From Basfia succiniciproducens (GTDB taxonomy: Bacteria > Pseudomonadota > Gammaproteobacteria > Enterobacterales > Pasteurellaceae): a DNA stretch of 64,000 bases. This document shows positions 63,311-64,000 of the stretch, piece by piece. How positions within the stretch are numbered: the first letter of the stretch is position 1; every line of letters begins with the position of its first letter. Below the pieces are notes generated by a model that was not told where the DNA came from, ran no database searches, and saw only the letters and a list, made by a program, of their open reading frames with translations. The stretch is from the NCBI RefSeq assembly GCF_011455875.1, contig NZ_CP015031.1:1965405-2029404 (forward strand). Direction: 5' to 3'. The position numbers were made by a program, and so were the translations under genes.

Positions 63311-63730
63311 ATGTTACATAATCAACAACTTTTAGAAGAAGGATTAAAGAAGCTTAAAGAAATAGATGGTTCACAGGCAGATAAAGTAATGGACGCTTTA
63401 TCCGATATTGCACCTGATTTAGGCAAATATATTATCAGTTTTGCTTTCGGTGAGATTTACAATCGTCCGCGATTAGATTTACAGCAAAGGGAATTAATCA
63501 CATTGTCGGCGTTGGCTTCGCAGGGAGGCTGTGAAAAACAGCTTCATGTACATATTCACGCCTCTTTGAATGTAGGTTTATCTCGTAAGCAAATTGTAGA
63601 AACCTTTATTCAATGCATACCCTATTTAGGCTTTCCTAAGGTATTGAATGCGGTATTTGTTGCAAAGGAAGTATTTTCAGAAAGGGACGGTACGGAAAAT
63701 TTTGAAAAAACCGACCGCACTTTTAAGTAA
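63311..63730 (+). CDS. Carboxymuconolactone decarboxylase (CMD) family protein
   Basis: 139 aa. The CMD fold shows FAFGEIYNRPRLDLQQRELITLSALASQGGCEKQLHVHIHASLNVGLSRKQIVETFIQCIPYLGFP. Histidines in HVHIHASL align with the family active site; there is no CxxC, so it is not an AhpD-type peroxidase. AAGGAG precedes the ATG. With the MerR regulator it resembles the MerR/CMD pairs seen next to aldehyde- or electrophile-stress genes. Substrate unknown. An uptake signal lies at the 3' end. Confidence 0.87.
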   Translation: MLHNQQLLEEGLKKLKEIDGSQADKVMDALSDIAPDLGKYIISFAFGEIYNRPRLDLQQRELITLSALASQGGCEKQLHVHIHASLNVGLSRKQIVETFIQCIPYLGFPKVLNAVFVAKEVFSERDGTENFEKTDRTFK

Positions 63731-63735
63731 AAAAT

Positions 63736-63760
63736 AAGGAGCAAAATGCTCCTTTTATTT
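63736..63760. terminator. Bidirectional terminator between the CMD gene and ndh
   Basis: Eight-pair stem AAGGAGCA / TGCTCCTT with a 3-nt loop, followed by T-rich bases on the plus strand, and A's that serve the minus strand. Confidence 0.8.
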
Positions 63761-64000
63761 TTAATGTAATTTCAATGACGGACGGATGAATCGGTTTAAA
63801 CGTCCGATTAAAATAATTAAGCCGGTTTTAAAACAGCCGTGAAGTTTTTGTTGGTGCAGGCGGTATAGCGAGATGTAGGCTAAACGCGCTAAACGTCCTT
63901 CAATGGTTAATGAACTTCTTTTGCCCGTTGTAATATTTCCGAGTGCGGTAAATTTTGATAGAGAAACGAGAGAACCTTTATCAAAATAATGGAAATCCTT
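63761..64000 (-). CDS. ndh: Type II NADH dehydrogenase Ndh (C-terminal part; 5' part beyond window)
   Basis: 79 codons and stop are visible. The reading runs KDFHYFDKGSLVSLSKFTALGN, then IEGRLARLAYISLYRLHQQKLHG, FKTGLIILIGRLNRFIRP and ends LKLH. This is the C-terminal membrane-anchoring region of E. coli-type Ndh. It passes electrons from NADH to quinone without proton pumping. The rest lies to the right of the window. A variant uptake signal falls inside (ACCGCACTC). Confidence 0.92.
   Translation of the reverse strand, partial: KDFHYFDKGSLVSLSKFTALGNITTGKRSSLTIEGRLARLAYISLYRLHQQKLHGCFKTGLIILIGRLNRFIRPSLKLH

Overview
The window looks like a chromosomal segment of a Pasteurellaceae bacterium. 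The evidence is some forty copies of the Haemophilus-type DNA uptake signal AAGTGCGGT (or its complement ACCGCACTT), several in inverted pairs at gene ends; a hybrid peroxiredoxin-glutaredoxin next to oxyR; nadR; and gene orders typical of gammaproteobacteria (slyX/fkpA/yheO/tusDCB/rpsL/rpsG/fusA/tuf and trkH-hemG-rrn). Carriage of araFGH and PTS loci is compatible with the Basfia/Mannheimia/Actinobacillus succinogenes part of the family, but that placement is inference. I see no prophage, insertion sequence or CRISPR array.

Layout. (1) 1-5.6 kb, minus strand: L-arabinose uptake and regulation, araF-araG-araH-araC, then an FGGY kinase that runs off the left edge and resembles the alternative, non-AraB type of L-ribulokinase. 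(2) 5.8-7.8 kb: cpdB, with an unusual Tat-like signal. (3) 8.0-18.7 kb, plus strand: an AT-rich carbohydrate-acid locus. It holds a four-carbon-acid kinase, a PdxA2-type dehydrogenase, a DapA/NanA-family aldolase, an iron alcohol dehydrogenase, an SLC13 permease, a cytosolic Asp-box (BNR) protein and a YhcH protein, followed by a CaCA exchanger, an orphan ATPase and a DeoR regulator. A perfect CRP site and three tandem 20-bp operator-like units precede it. Its substrate is not known to me, and it is the best candidate here for an undescribed pathway. (4) 18.8-36 kb: housekeeping genes (rmuC, yrdD, tsaC, a GNAT-AroE fusion, a lipoprotein-like SDR, a broken MFS-like transporter, a CPA1 antiporter, yheS, a MarC protein, rsmD, ftsY, ygiD, qorB/HxlR, an SMR pump, a patatin, hldD).

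(5) 36-40.4 kb: a LacI-family regulator divergent from an ascorbate-type PTS (IIA, IIB, IIC), then deoC. (6) 40.4-43 kb: fabR-oxyR divergent from the hybrid peroxiredoxin. (7) 43-50.5 kb: slyX, fkpA, yheO, tusDCB and the str operon. (8) 50.6-57.2 kb: trmL, a metallophosphoesterase with nadR, an FMN riboswitch with ribB, tusA, yigZ, trkH and hemG. (9) 57.2-62.75 kb: a complete rRNA operon, 16S - tRNA-Glu - 23S - 5S, with two promoters and a terminator. (10) To the right edge: a MerR regulator divergent from a carboxymuconolactone-decarboxylase-family gene, then the 3' end of ndh.

Recurrent non-coding elements are the uptake signals, five inverted uptake-signal pairs that look like terminators, and four copies of a separate palindrome of about 28 bp (core GTCTGTTTAT) in intergenic gaps. 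Damaged or odd genes are the transporter at 23.9-25.1 kb and the GNAT-AroE reading frame, which could have arisen by loss of one A in a run of A's.
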